DNA of 64,000 nt, taken from contig JAURVB010014610.1 of assembly GCA_033002965.1 (NCBI GenBank), positions 248,001 to 312,000 on the forward strand, given 5' to 3'. Of this stretch, positions 1 through 12,290 are shown piece by piece (position 1 is the first letter of the stretch; each line of letters opens with the position of its first letter). The notes beneath the pieces were generated by a model. It was not told the DNA's origin and ran no database searches. It was given only the letters and a program-made list of their open reading frames with translations. Origin of the DNA: Piper betle. Its lineage: Eukaryota > Streptophyta > Magnoliopsida > Piperales > Piperaceae. The position numbers were made by a program, and so were the translations under genes.

Positions 1-516
1 TATGTAGAAATATGTGTTTTACCATTAATATATGTTTAGTATGCATGCATGTATAAATAAATATTGGTTTTTCATTCAATATACTAATTGGCAATTGGTA
101 GCATTTTTTTTTTGATATTGTGGTGTGGATGAACTTCAAAGAAGCAAGGTGTAGGGACCATTTTGGGTGGCCTGTTGTTTTCTTATGAATTTGTGGTCCT
201 CATATATCGTACCAACGTCCTTTTATATATATTTCCCTAGCAGTGGCACCACCAAATCAATCTGGACGTGTTTTAATCTGATCAATGTTTCCCTTCAATA
301 ATTCTGGATAGACAATAATACTGTAATAATAATTGAGAGGCTTGGATGGCCCAATGTCCTCCCCAAAATCATATATATCTATGCAATTTCATATATGGCC
401 AATGAATATTTATTCAGTGGTCCATACACATTAGCATCTATCGTTCTGAAACATCTTGTCATGCATATATAGACATACATATATATATAACCACTATATC
501 ATCTAATGACTTGTAG
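1..516. other. AT-rich intergenic DNA
   Basis: I see no gene here, only AT-rich sequence with TATA-like runs and short TA tracts leading into the tandem duplication that starts near 517. Confidence 0.5.
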
Positions 517-955
517 GTCACATATATATATATGTAGTATATATTGCATGCATGTAATTTACACTGTTAGATTGTTAATATTGCTGGTGAATAGGTGGGA
601 TGCCCAAGAGGACTCCATAGTGAACTTTCCAACTGTGAGGATGAAGAGAAGACTGCCCATAAGAGTGAAGAGAAGACCTGCCTCCGATGAGTTCATTGTA
701 GAGCAAGAGAATATGGCAGCTTAATTATATATGAGTGGGTCACATATATGTAGTATATATTACATGCATGTAATTTACACTGTTAGATTGTCAAAATTGC
801 TGGTGAATAGGTGGGATGCCCAAGAGGACTCCATAGTGAACTTCCCAACTGTGAGGATGAAAAGAAGACTGCCCATAAGTGTGAAGAGAAGACCTGCCTC
901 TGATGAGTTCATTGTAGAGCTAGAGAATATGGCAGCTTTATTATATATGAGTGGG
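517..955 (+). repeat. Tandem duplication of a ~220-bp unit, each copy with an open frame
   Basis: Two head-to-tail copies lie at about 517-738 and 739-955. Each begins with gtcacatata and ends with a tatatatgagtggg-like tail. Each holds an open frame read through VNRWDAQEDSIVNFPTV and on to a basic stretch (MKRRLPI.VKRRPASDEF). In the shared frame I count three silent differences (F, K and S codons) and two amino-acid changes (R to S, Q to L), which hints at coding constraint. The second copy stays open to a stop near 1006. An AG at the end of gtgaatag could be a splice acceptor. I do not recognise the protein family, and no upstream exon was found. It could be an exon of an unannotated gene or a decayed copy. 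Confidence 0.55.
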
Positions 956-2454
956 AGAGTTATAGAATTTTATGACATCATGTGTATATTGCAAGAAGAC
1001 AATTAGTTGTTCTAATTTAAATCTAAGGTTTATTATCATTAATTAATTATGTTTGATTACAAGCCACTAGACCTAATTAACATATATGTAAATGTGTATA
1101 TACTTGATCACCTAGATAAATGAGCAGCTCATTTCACCTTTTTTTAATTTTCGTTTTGTGGGTTTAGATATAGGTAGGTAGCTACACTGCGATTGAAAAT
1201 TGTAGAATGCTTTCAAGTAGTAGGAAATTGGGTGGAGGCCTGGATATATCAGCCCACTTAGCACCATTTAGTGCATGGGCATTCGTTATTGGGCTTGATG
1301 AGATGGTAGCTTCGAAGTTCATGGGCTTCATTTAATCCCCTTTGAAGGACGACATGTAACAACGTTGTTGCGTGTGGGGGAGTTTTGAGAAGTCTTCATA
1401 ACGCTGACATATGTCAATGATATCCGAAATAGGAGCAATTAGGAGTAACAGAGATATAACTAAAGATTGTCATTTCCATTTATTAAACATTTGGGCATAC
1501 TTGTTGCGTCTATTGCTGTCTTCTTTGATATAGATTCCAATTTTATAGATAAATTTTACGACGAACAACGAGATGATAGACTGATTTGATTTTAGAGATA
1601 GATTATAAGCATTTAATTATGCTATCTTTTAGTTTGTTATATTTTAATTAATTGAATCTTCTATTTTTCACGAGAACGCGGCTTTTCCTCTCTTTTATTA
1701 ATAAGAGTTGATAAGTGAGAACTGATTGAGTTTTCATGGTACATTACATCAAGGGCTGACCCTCAACACTTCTGACCACACAATATTGTTGGTGCTTGTT
1801 TGTTGCTACTTGCTCCTTTAGTTTGCACACAACCTATGTGCCACCCAATCATCTCCACTCATCACTTGTCTGCTATATAAATATATATTAATTCAAGGTG
1901 ACTTTTTATATATCAAAGAACAAAATATTGGAGATGTGTCGACTCCTGGAATCTTTGTATTGGAGATCTATATTTGTGGGTCTAATTAATCAGAGTGAAT
2001 TGTCAATTCTTTGTGTGAAATTGTATTTCACCTATGTCTATTCATTTTTGGAAGAGTTATATGTAATGTTATGGAAAAAACTCCCAGTCTGGCTACAATA
2101 ATATAGAATGCAGATGATAAGATTCTGCATGTCATGTCATTAATTTTAAATCTATTAGATATAATTGTCTGCATATACACGCCTTTTTCCTGGTCTATTT
2201 GCCTCAACTGCTTCTGATCACCACACCATGCTCCCTTCACCAGCTTTTCAGAAATGGGGAATAAAAGCTTTCTTTTGGTTCCCCAGATGCTTCTTCTCCC
2301 CTCTGCTAGAAATATTCCTTTGCTTCCTTCTAATATAGAATTAGCTCAATCTAGCATAAAATTGCTGATTCACTTGCACCATAATAATTATATGAACGAA
2401 CAAAGCTTTGAAAATATTGTAATGAGCTAATTCTCATAAGAGATCTATGCTGGT
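956..2454. other. AT-rich intergenic DNA
   Basis: Apart from the tail of the second duplicated frame (to 1006) I find no supported gene. Short reading frames here have no recognisable domain and look like chance openings. Confidence 0.45.
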
Positions 2455-2665
2455 CTAAATTGATTTTTAAACTTTTCTCCCCACAAAAAATGCTGAGAAA
2501 CTTTTCTCTACACCACTTTTATGCAATCCACTTTTCTCGATTTTTTAAAATTAAAAAAAATGTTTTTTAGGTTAAAAAATTAATATATGCTCACCTTTAA
2601 GTATTTCCAAATTTAGAGTTTGTCACCATGGCAAAAATTGGAGTGGAGATTCTTTTTTGTTTTTT
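2455..2665. repeat. MITE-like fragment related to 8110-8480
   Basis: This segment shares the block 'gctcacctttaa.tatttccaaat' and the surrounding 'cttttctc' motifs with the element at 8110-8480. It looks like a truncated copy of the same small non-autonomous repeat family. Confidence 0.4.
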
Positions 2666-4168
2666 TGGTAGTGCCTTTGCTCTATATATAATGAAAAAGA
2701 GCTATTTGATATATATTTAATACTTTTAAATGCAGTATGGCAAGTACTGTTTGCTACAATTTGGTAATTTATAATTAGCTAGAGTGATTGATTATTAACA
2801 GTGTGAAGCATTCAGTCAAGGTTACCAGCTAACCACTCATCCCTTAATTATCTCTGATCAATTGCAGACAATTAATAAGAAATTATACAACTTTCACAGC
2901 CAAGAATATATCCCCAGTGTAATTAAGCCTCTCATCAAGTCATCAATGCTTGTAGCACAAATAATATATACAACAATATTAATTTAATTATTCTTGTTTT
3001 TTCATGACTTAAATTAATATGAAATTTGTAAGATTTATCAAATTAATCCTACATTTGCTACTTATTGAAGTAAAATTTGATTTATTAATAGAAATGATAT
3101 CTTTATCATTGATTAACTACATATAAAGAAATGACTTAAGTCCATCAATTTGTAATTAAGCCACGAGTTGTAACCGTTCATATGAGAACTAATCTAGACC
3201 GTATTAAATAAATGTTGGATTAGACTTGACTAGATCTAGACTAAGCCACTCGACCCACAGGCCAAGTAGGAAAAGAAGTTTAATAAAATTAATTCTTAAG
3301 ATGGGTGGAATGCAAAATCCCCGTTAGTTCCACATTCAATACTTTTGGAATAAGATTCAATTTATTAATGAAAATGATCTATACATGTTTATTTTTAATT
3401 AATTAATTTTGAAAAATTATTTACGCCCATCAATTTGCGCTTAAATGGATCATTACAAAATTAGTTAATTAATTAATGGTGTTGAATTTGGAAGCTGCAT
3501 TAATGCAAAAATATTATATGTTCTCTCATATAAATTTATGACAAACACACTGGTATACTTTTATTGTTGTTTGATATTATTGAAGAGAATTGAAACCACG
3601 TTACATTTCTTAGTTAAATCTGATAATAGCATTTGAACGAAAGAAAATTAAATATGGCGAGGAGAAGTTGCAACAAAGTGAAGATCTTAACCAGTGAGCA
3701 GGTTACAAGCTACCTTGATTGCAGAGTACACAGCTTTACTTCAGATCATAAGTTCATGACTGCTTTACTTCAGATAAGTTCATGACCACAACTGACAGCA
3801 CAATACACTGCTTTACTTCAGTTAAGTCTATGACTACGAAAGACAGAAAGCGAGTAATAAGAGTACAATACATAATTGATACCTGTGAGAGAGAGTACGC
3901 ATCATCTATATGAGCTAGAGATGCATGTATATATAAGATAGAAAGATATCATTTTTAAATTGTAAAGCAATATAACATTTCATTTATTTCTTGATCAATG
4001 ACATTCAATTAATATTTGATCAACAGAACTCATAAACCACGCATCTATTATACTCTCAAGGAAAAACCCATTATTCTTAATTGATCACACAACACAATCT
4101 ATGTATTAGCTCTTCGTGATTATCTAAGCAAATAGGTAGTTCTCTCACACCATCGTACTAGCACCAGC
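2666..4168. other. AT-rich intergenic DNA with short diverged repeats
   Basis: No gene is seen. Two diverged copies of a ~100-bp segment lie near 3065-3165 and 3350-3450 (both contain 'tttattaat.gaaatgat' and 'cccatcaattt'). Short repeats of gctttacttcag occur at 3728-3840. Confidence 0.45.
3728..3840. repeat. Short tandem motif repeat (gctttacttcag)
   Basis: The 12-base motif gctttacttcag occurs three times, each followed by a version of 'ataagttcatgac'. This is a decayed minisatellite with no coding sense. Confidence 0.6.
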
Positions 4169-5680
4169 TTACTCACACCCATGAACAAGGCCACATGAAA
4201 GCGCTATTAGCAAGATTGCTGCTTCCTTCTCGTCCTGTGGGATCAAAACTTGGTGAAATGCTAAACTCTTGCTCAATCTCATCCTCAATTCATCGAATAA
4301 TTCGATGCTGTTTTTCGAGCTACTTGGAGCTGCACTTAGCTTGCACCTTTTCTTGTATTGAGTCGTCTGATCCTTGAAGTTTGATCTCTTCTTGTTGGTC
4401 ACTTTGTTGCTACTTGTATATGCTCCTCTAACCAGCCCTCCACTAGCCGCGGCTGCTGCCATGGCCCTTTTCGCCTTCCTTAGCCGGATTCCACAAGCGT
4501 TGCAAAGAGACTGCATCAAAATTAAAGTACTAATTGAGTTTACTCGTCATTATCATCTACACTATATCTTACTCTACAGTGTTTTGTCACTAAAGCTTCA
4601 AGATCGTCACTACGAGTCTTGTCAAAAAATTTTCTCCACATGATTAGTGATGAATACTTTCGTTACTGAAGCCCATATTTGCTTGTAGTGTAAGAAAAAC
4701 CTTGAAGATCATATGAACTAGATTTCATATCACAAATTGATTGATAATTTCGTATGTATGTCATAATAACGGCAAGTGTTTATGTCCGATGCCCTTCGAG
4801 TAGACACGGTACTCAAAGATCAAATGGAAGAAAAGAGAGAAAAATATATAGCTAGGGTGGTACCTTTGGCCCTCGAGGTCCACTCCTCCATAAGGGGGTC
4901 TTGGTGGTGTTGCAATCTGAGCAGACTCTGATCTTGTTGTTGGGTGAACAACTGCTTGGTTCATCAGGATCATGTAGGGTTGATCGTTGCCTAGGCTGAG
5001 ATGCTTGGTCGTTGTTGGCGACATTGCAGCTTGTGACGGTTTGATCAAAGGTCGTCATCATGTTTTTCATTAGCCTCATCTTAGAAGACACCCATTTAAC
5101 AGGTGACCCATTGTTGCACTGCTTGTTACCATCATCTCGGATCAAAGGTTGGATGTTGTCTGAGCGGTTGATCTTAGCCTCACACTTGGGTATCTCGTCA
5201 CCAGGAGGTGGAATGAACACATGATCATCATCCTGCGTACACATGAACATGAAAGAAATTAGATCATGAAGTAGCTAGCAAACTAAATTACGAATTAGCA
5301 AGCACAACATGGAGAACAACAGACACACATAAATATAAAATAAGTTTACACACACGCATAGACACCTGATCATCTCGTTTGTAGTTTTGATCTGCTTCAT
5401 TCATGTTTTCCCTTTGTGGGTAGGTGTGAAGATGGACTAAATAGGAGGGAGAAGAAGTAGAACTAGTTTGGGGGGTAGAGTTGCGAGTGAGAGAACTTAT
5501 GGTTTGATATTCATGATCATCTTCTAAAAGCTGGGAAAAACTAGAAGATTGGTAATGATAGAGAGGATTCATGGGGGAAGGGCCTGAAAGACGAGAACAG
5601 TCTTGCTCAAGGGAGAACCAATGATATATATGGGGAGGGAGAGAGGAATTAGTGTTACTGGTGCTGGTTAAAAGGTTCAT
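4169..5680 (-). CDS. B-class GATA transcription factor with LLM-type C-terminus (GNC/CGA1-like)
   Basis: Three exons: 5680-5366, 5232-4864 and 4510-4169, all phase 0, giving 341 residues. The zinc finger is split by the last intron: CSDCNTTKTPLWRSGPRGPK on exon 2, then SLCNACGIRLRKAKRA on exon 3, a C-X2-C-X18-C-X2-C type IV GATA finger. A lysine/arginine-rich stretch follows, and the tail EKEAAILLIALSCGLVHG is the LLM domain that defines B-GATAs, here with Ile in place of the usual Met. The N-terminus is Ser/Thr-rich (MNLLTSTSNTNSS) as in GATA21/22 (GNC, CGA1/GNL). Those proteins are nuclear factors that promote chloroplast development and greening and act in light, cytokinin and gibberellin responses. 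The ATG at 5680 begins a fully open exon. A CACGTG G-box lies about 85 bases upstream. I infer the GNC/CGA1 clade from the architecture; which paralogue it is cannot be decided. Confidence 0.9.
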
Positions 5681-5762
5681 ATATTGAAGCCTTTAATATG
5701 GCAAATATCTTGTAGGACATAGAATGGGGTTGAAAGGGAAGGGGGACTGTGTGAGGGGCACT

Positions 5763-5768
5763 CACGTG
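5763..5768 (-). promoter_or_regulatory. G-box (CACGTG) upstream of the GATA gene
   Basis: A perfect CACGTG palindrome lies about 85 bases 5' of the GATA start codon. G-boxes bind bHLH (PIF) and bZIP factors, and PIF control of GNC/CGA1-type genes is reported in Arabidopsis. Function here is inferred from sequence and position only. Confidence 0.4.
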
Positions 5769-5880
5769 AGGGCAGAAAGAGGGAAAGGCGGGTATAAAAA
5801 GGCAGTAGTAGTGAGAATAATACATTAAAAATAGAATACAGGTGTATCTTGGACATATAAGTGACAAAAACTGTCTGCAA

Positions 5881-5998
5881 ATTTCACTTATTAGTGCTCT
5901 TGCTACATTATATAAGTGATTAAAATCAAATAAGACTACTAGTAGAATATAACAGTACTAGAGTAGAGAATTGACTTGAAAGAACGGCCAGGGAGAAG

Positions 5999-6002
<4 letters not shown>
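5881..6002. other. Presumed GATA promoter region
   Basis: AT-rich sequence with a TATATAA-like string on the minus strand near 5907-5917, about 230 bases from the start codon. It is a possible but unproven core promoter. Confidence 0.25.

Positions 6003-6042
<40 letters not shown>
6003..6042. repeat. (TA)n microsatellite
   Basis: About 19-20 uninterrupted TA dinucleotides lie upstream of the GATA gene. Length polymorphism is likely. Confidence 0.95.
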
Positions 6043-6044
<2 letters not shown>

Positions 6045-6289
6045 ATGAGAATAGATGACTCTTTAGGGATAAATCTTTTCTTTTTATCCCACATAAAAAT
6101 GAAAAAGAATGAAGGCCGGGCATGAAACCCTAACCAAAAATTAATAATGTGATTATAGATGGCATACATTGTTGTGACGGTTGGTTGCTTTATTCTTGTC
6201 CAAACTTGGTATGCACAACACGAAATGCATGGCATGTAAAGATATTTTTGAGCATATCTACTCTTATTAATAAAAAGTGAACGTTTCAA

Positions 6290-6337
6290 TGATCAATATT
6301 AGCCTGTAATTAAAACTAGAAAATTTTACTAATCAAA

Positions 6338-6376
<39 letters not shown>

Positions 6377-6720
6377 CTCGTACAACGAAAGGTTATGGGT
6401 ATGAACCTGAGTGATCTCAATTTTAAATTTTCTATAAAAAATAATAAAAATAATTCCCACTGCAGAAGATCATGAGTTCAAACCTGAATTTTTAACTTCC
6501 CACTAACAAGATTCAATCTACTTGCCTTGAAAAAATATAATAAAAAATAAATTATTATAATATATCTTCTCATTCAATTAAGGTTTGTTTAAAATCAATC
6601 AAAGTCTATACATAAAATATTAAATTATTATAATATATCTCATTATTCAATGAGAGTTTACATATAAAATTAAAATTTATTTGTAGTATAAGTCAAACAT
6701 GGCGCGATATCTTGCCTAAT
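6290..6720. repeat. Diverged interspersed repeat with a (TAA)n tract
   Basis: Contains a (TAA)n run at about 6342-6375. The block ending 'aaacatggcgcgatatcttgcc' resembles 11210-11460 in order and wording ('cttattaataaaa', 'actaatcaaaatat', 'atctcattattcaat', 'catg.cgc'). The two appear to be old copies of one short interspersed family. No tRNA-derived head could be proved, so SINE status is undecided. Confidence 0.4.
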
Positions 6721-8105
6721 AAAAAATTCATCATAAGTGGTGGAATATAACAGCTAACAATAATTTATTTAGTCAATTTCTATATATGTAATTGTGATAT
6801 AATGTCTATATATAGTGACCTAATGTGAAAGTAAGATGGATCATGATGAATATCTTTTACTTAATATTACGGTTAAATAAATATGAAGACATGCACACTA
6901 GCTAAGAGATATATAGCAAAATTGGAAATTGAGCTCGATCAAATTAGAAAAAAATGTGTCAAAAAAATTAGAGGATACTTTAAGTACGACATTCCAACAT
7001 GTAGATTGCTTTTACACTCAGTAAGGATTCAAACTTGGTTTTTTATGTCTGATCATAAAAAATTATTAGAAGAGGTATCATCTAGGGTTTCATGAATTTC
7101 CATAATAATTGTACCACAACAATGATATTTTGATTAAGTTTGGAATATATAAATATATCTATGCTTCTTTCCAAAGAGTACTTATAAATAATGCTTCAAG
7201 TATGTACTATAAAAATTGATATGGAGAGGATAACATATATATTATACAAACCAAAAAATACTACAAGACCCAATTGGCCATTTTGAAATAATTTTTGTGC
7301 TCTATAAGTACTACCAGCAGATCTTGTCGTCATCATAGTTAATATTGTTGATTGAGTCTTATATTAACCTTGTTGGCCTTAAGACTTCGTAACATATTTT
7401 TTTACATTGAAAATGATCTACATGGTGATTTCAAAGCCATCTATACTAACTATACTAAGTTTTTTTACTTCTGCTTATATCAAAAACAGGTCGATGAGAC
7501 ATCTACGTCAAAGAACCTTATTAATTAATTTTGGGTCCTCTTATTTTTCTCTTATGAATAAGATAATTTGAGGCATGTTTTATAGTAAAAAAGTATATAT
7601 TTTAGGAGGGAGAGGTTAATTTTGATCTGCATGGGGGCATCTTGCTCCTTAATCTTGCCAAAAAGCATTGAATGCCTGTGCAGGCAAGGGGACAAGGCCA
7701 TTCCCTTCTCTCCTCTTCACCACTTTGGCCTTTTCCTTTCACTTTTTTCATTTGATTATCGCCTAATCACAGACACCTTGTCAGCCTTTTCTCTTCTTCT
7801 TCTCCTATCAACTTTTACTTCCCCAATCATGGTTTGGTGTATATATAAAAAAAAGAGTAGCAGAGAAGGGGACTCACTTTCTTGCTTTTCACCGTGTCTT
7901 CACAGTCGAGCTGTATCTTGATGTTGATCACCGAAAGATCCAAACCAGGCAAACGTCTTTCGCTATGCACCTTCCAAGATCCAAACAGGCACCTTATTCC
8001 TTCCTTTAATTTTTGGTATCTACGTATAAGTTTAAATTCAACGATAATCTTGCCACTTATGATCATGACATTATATTATACTAATTAGACTAAGAGGAAC
8101 GGTGG
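6721..8105. other. Intergenic DNA without a supported gene
   Basis: The open frames at 6883-7095 and 7622-7921 show no known domain. The 7600-7990 stretch is CT-rich and could be transcribed leader sequence, but I see no acceptable coding exon, tRNA or miRNA hairpin. Confidence 0.4.
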
Positions 8106-8485
8106 ATTTTATATCCACGTTGGTACCAAAAATTGGTTTTTCTCCATGTTTGGAAAATATTGCGTGGATATCTTTTCATGTCAATTTTTACCGTAGAGAA
8201 AAATTCTATATTTTATTTTATATTTGGATATTTTTAAAAATACATATGTATTAATTTTTAAAAAATTTTCCATACCCACAAAAATTGGAGAAATTTTCCT
8301 CTACCCTAATTTTCTCTACTCCACATTTCTCTACGTTTTAAGATTGAAGAACAATTTTAGAGTAAAATTTTAAAAATTAACACACGCTCACCTTTAAATA
8401 TTTCCAAATATAATAAAAAATCTAAAGTTTCTCTGCATATTTAAACATGACATGGAGAAAAGTCATTTTTTAGTGGTTAATCATA
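8106..8485. mobile_element. MITE-like element with imperfect terminal inverted repeats
   Basis: The left end (accaaaaattgg..tttctccatg) pairs with the reverse complement of the right end (accactaaaaa..ttttctccatg). The centre is AT-rich and has no frame. It shares an internal block with 2455-2665. Terminal duplications were not convincing, so the superfamily is not assigned. Confidence 0.5.
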
Positions 8486-9329
8486 ATAATAAACACTCTT
8501 ATTAAACAATTTATTCAAAGAAAAAAACCCGTAACAACAGTGTCTACAACAAAAATTCCATAAAAGTTGATATAAAATATACTAATAATTAGCTAAGAAA
8601 CTACTGCGGGTATATGAAAGTTTAAAATTCACATAACTTGTGTCGCTGTGAGCTAGACTAATATAGATATAGCTTAAAGTTGATTTCATCTCAACAGTTA
8701 GATTTGGAAGTTTGTGCTTCATTATAAAATTGAAGAAACCACTTAGAATTACTTCAGGATTTGAAGTTCTAATAATTGAATCTTAAAATCACAGGTGGAA
8801 TTAATTCTTCTTAATATGATCCTTGTTGATTTTTCATCGTAACGAATGATGAGATAGATTAATAGTAAGCTACTATACCTTACAAAATTAATTAGGCTAG
8901 CCACAATATTACATATTGTTCAATTATACTACCCAAAACCATGTAGCTGTTGATGGGCGCCAAGGGTGGTATCTCTAAGGTGGCACTTCTAAAGATTTTT
9001 TTCTCCATCTTGACAATATTCTAACAATAACCTGAATAATAGATGATTTGGAGTTCTTTTGTCCAGACAGTATTGATCATCATCATCAATGTTGCTAGGC
9101 CAAGCTTTCCTTCTCCATTTCATTTTTGGAATCTATAGCAACCAATCACTGTTTGCTCAATGTACTTGCAACTGTTCAAGATCATTCGCTAATCACTGAT
9201 CATTTGATTATGAGTGAAGCACATCACAAATATCCCAACCTCAGACAGGCAGGCAAGAACAAGATCTAGGAACTGCAAGTTACATAATGGCTAGAGATGA
9301 TCCACCCAGTACTCCAGGGCCACACTTCC
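8486..9329. other. Intergenic DNA without a supported gene
   Basis: Mostly AT-rich sequence in which I recognise nothing. Confidence 0.4.
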
Positions 9330-9860
9330 TTATCCCCTCACACCCAAGATAGATGCACAAAAATGAAACAAACAAAGAGCAATTAAAAAAGTCGAATCAA
9401 ATGGGTTGACAGACATATTTCTGATCCATATGGGGCGCCCAGAAACTGGCAATAAGATGACATATATGCGATCACAAGGGGTGCTACGTACACAGTTTGT
9501 GAGTCTTTTGGGAGAGCTCGTGAAGGCGATGGTTGCCTCTATTCTCACCTTGCATGGGCTACAGTCCAGGTGCAGGTTGCTTTCACATAGCTGCTGGTAA
9601 ATCTAAGGGCCATGGCCGCCAAGCTACATGACAGTGGCAGCCTCGATGGCAGCAAGGGCCCCTCCTTGCCATGGCCGGGGCAACTCATTGATAAGGACTT
9701 AACCCCTGTAACATCCAGGAATTTGAACATTATATACATAGTGTATTCTTTGCCATCGGTTTGTAGCTCTATATTAAATTTGTATGATATATATGATGTC
9801 CTAGGATCTTCTTCCTCTCCTTCCGCAGACATAATGTCTAGTAGTTTATGAATTTGGCAT
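9330..9860. other. Less AT-rich block with overlapping open frames, unidentified
   Basis: Base composition rises here and both strands stay open for 60-95 codons. Neither strand gives a protein I recognise, and the frames break against each other. It could be an exon of a transcript without a coding role or an old gene remnant. I do not call a gene. Confidence 0.25.
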
Positions 9861-9891
9861 CTTCATTCAAGGTGCAGTTATCTCCACAACA

Positions 9892-9909
9892 CCCCCCCCC
9901 CCCCCCCCA
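9892..9909. repeat. Poly-C tract (about 18 bases)
   Basis: A run of about 18 C residues, rare in this AT-rich context. It is a likely site of length error in sequencing. Confidence 0.9.
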
Positions 9910-12290
9910 CCGTGCTCCTGTTGCATGCCTGTATATATATATATTAGATTGCCATGGAAAAATCCAAAGAAGACGACCAAGTTGTAGGTTTTAAAAATAT
10001 TGTTATCACAGATTTATTTGTCATCACAATATTGTTATGTACTCATCATGTGATTATTACACAGATTTATTTGAGGGTTATTAATTCAGTTTAGGTTTCA
10101 TTAAGGGAAAAACTATTTAGGGTTTAGGTTTTTGGGCATCAATAATATTGCAATTATATATCAAGGTTTATATATATTATCACATTACATAGACCTGCAT
10201 GAGTGATAGGACTTAGTTCATGACCGCGTTTTCGATGACATCTCTAACTTCAACTTTAAAAAAAGAAAAAAAATAGAAAAATTAGAGGAGACCTCCAAGG
10301 GTGTCCCCACAAAAAGCAATTTTCGAACTAGCCAGTGGTTTTGGTGATTTAGTACTGCATTTCTTAATGGGTGGCCACTATAACACAAAGTACTTGCTCC
10401 TCAAAACTGGATAAGGTAATCATGTTCCAAATCAAACTCTTGTGGCATCCTGATCCTAAAGAAATCATATGTATGTGAAACTTGCAATCTGCTTAGTCTC
10501 AACTCGGTAAACCATCCCTGTTAACATTTCAAGAAGTCTCAGAAACAGGTCCTAAAAAACCCAGAAACTAAATGCAAGATTTAAGATCAGACCTGTGGTG
10601 TGTTCGGTGGTGTAAGTCAAAGCCGAGAGAAAAAGAAAAGGTATCTTTGCTGCAGCTTCAACAATGGAAAGGTTCACTGTTTGCTGCTACACTGTAGTTC
10701 ATTCTGGAGGTTTCTGTATGGACTGTAACTCGGTGTAGCAAACATGGTGGCCCATGCAATATAATGAAGCTCGTGTTCAACTAGTCCTTTGCATACATGT
10801 GAGTCCGTGACATCCACACTCATCAATCTACTTGTAGTTGGAGCTAATAATTGTTCGTGGACCCAATCTTGGAGTCAATGGTTAACTGCGTAAAAATGGA
10901 AGATGAATAAAACTGGAATTATATTGTGGGGCTTCCAGCCAATTTAAATTATATATAATCTCATGTCATTGAAATTACTTCATGTTCATATTGGAACATC
11001 ATCAGTTTTGGTGGGACGATCGTAAGCGTTTGACTAGTTGTTCTTTTATTTTTAGTTGTTTGTGCTTCTGCTCATCAATATTGCTCACACATAAACATGA
11101 GTCTACATATAACATTTCATCATTCCCTTGATTTTTAGACCTATATGTGCTCACATATATCATACATGTATGTTGGACCTATATACTATGTTGATCATCT
11201 AAATAATTCTTATTAATAAAAGGGAGTCAAAAGTGATAAAAACTAGTAAGTAATTTCACCAATCAAAATATGCTAAAAATTTGAAGAAAATTGAATCAAA
11301 TCATTATGATTTATCTCATCATTTAATTATAATTTATCTTTCAAATCGGAGTCTACCTATTATAAGATATCAAAGCATTATAGTCTATCTCATTATATAA
11401 TAATTAGTGTGTCTTTAAAATTATAATATATAATATTAGACGGACATGACGCAACATTTTGACTAGTATAACTAAAATTGAAGCTTTATGTTAAAAAAGA
11501 TCTTATAATTATATGGAAACAAAGTGATCAGCATTAATCAATCAGATAAGAAAATATCAATTAATAAGTGATATATTGTAACTTTAGATTAAAAAATTAT
11601 GGAGTGGAATTGAGTTGAGGCCTAATTTGCTAATTTGCAGTCATGTTCGACAGCCATAATATATGGGCTTGTGGAGAGAAATAAATGGTGGGCCGCAATA
11701 CAACTTTGGCCCATTCCATCACATCGATCACCATTCTCATACTGGGCTTATCATGAGCTTGTTGGGCTAAACAGCAGGCCCTTTTGATAGGAGTTGATGC
11801 TGATTTGGGGATTTAAATGTTGCTACAGCTGGTAAAAAGTATATTTGGTTCAAATATTAAAATTTAAAATTATTAATAAAATATGTTATTAGACATTGAA
11901 AATATATTTTGTAAGTAATATTTAAGTCAATATTGTAATTTTTAACAAAACAATCGAATTTTAAAAAATATCAAATTAAAAAGTTAGCCGATTTAAATTA
12001 AAAAAAGTATGAAAATCTATGGAGTCGGACTGACTAGTACTTTAATAAAAATGTATATTGAAAATTAAAATTGAGATATATAATATTGGGAGATGGGTGG
12101 CGTATGATTAGCACAAGTCTAGAGAATTGCCAACGTAGATTAGTAGTACTTTCATTCATTCATACGCAAACATTCCCCGGCCTCATTCATTCATTCATTC
12201 ATTCACTGTACCATGGGACATCATCCTCATCCTCCGTCACAATCATAACAACGCGAGAACATTCATGGCATCCGTCACAGGGTTAGTTTA
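9910..12290. other. AT-rich intergenic DNA
   Basis: No gene is seen. It contains the repeat copy at about 11210-11460 related to 6290-6720 and a (CATT)n run at about 12176-12206. Confidence 0.45.

Noticed and set aside
10080..10130. Telomere-like tttaggg words
   Set aside because: Only isolated degenerate copies (ttaggttt, tttagggttta), not an array.
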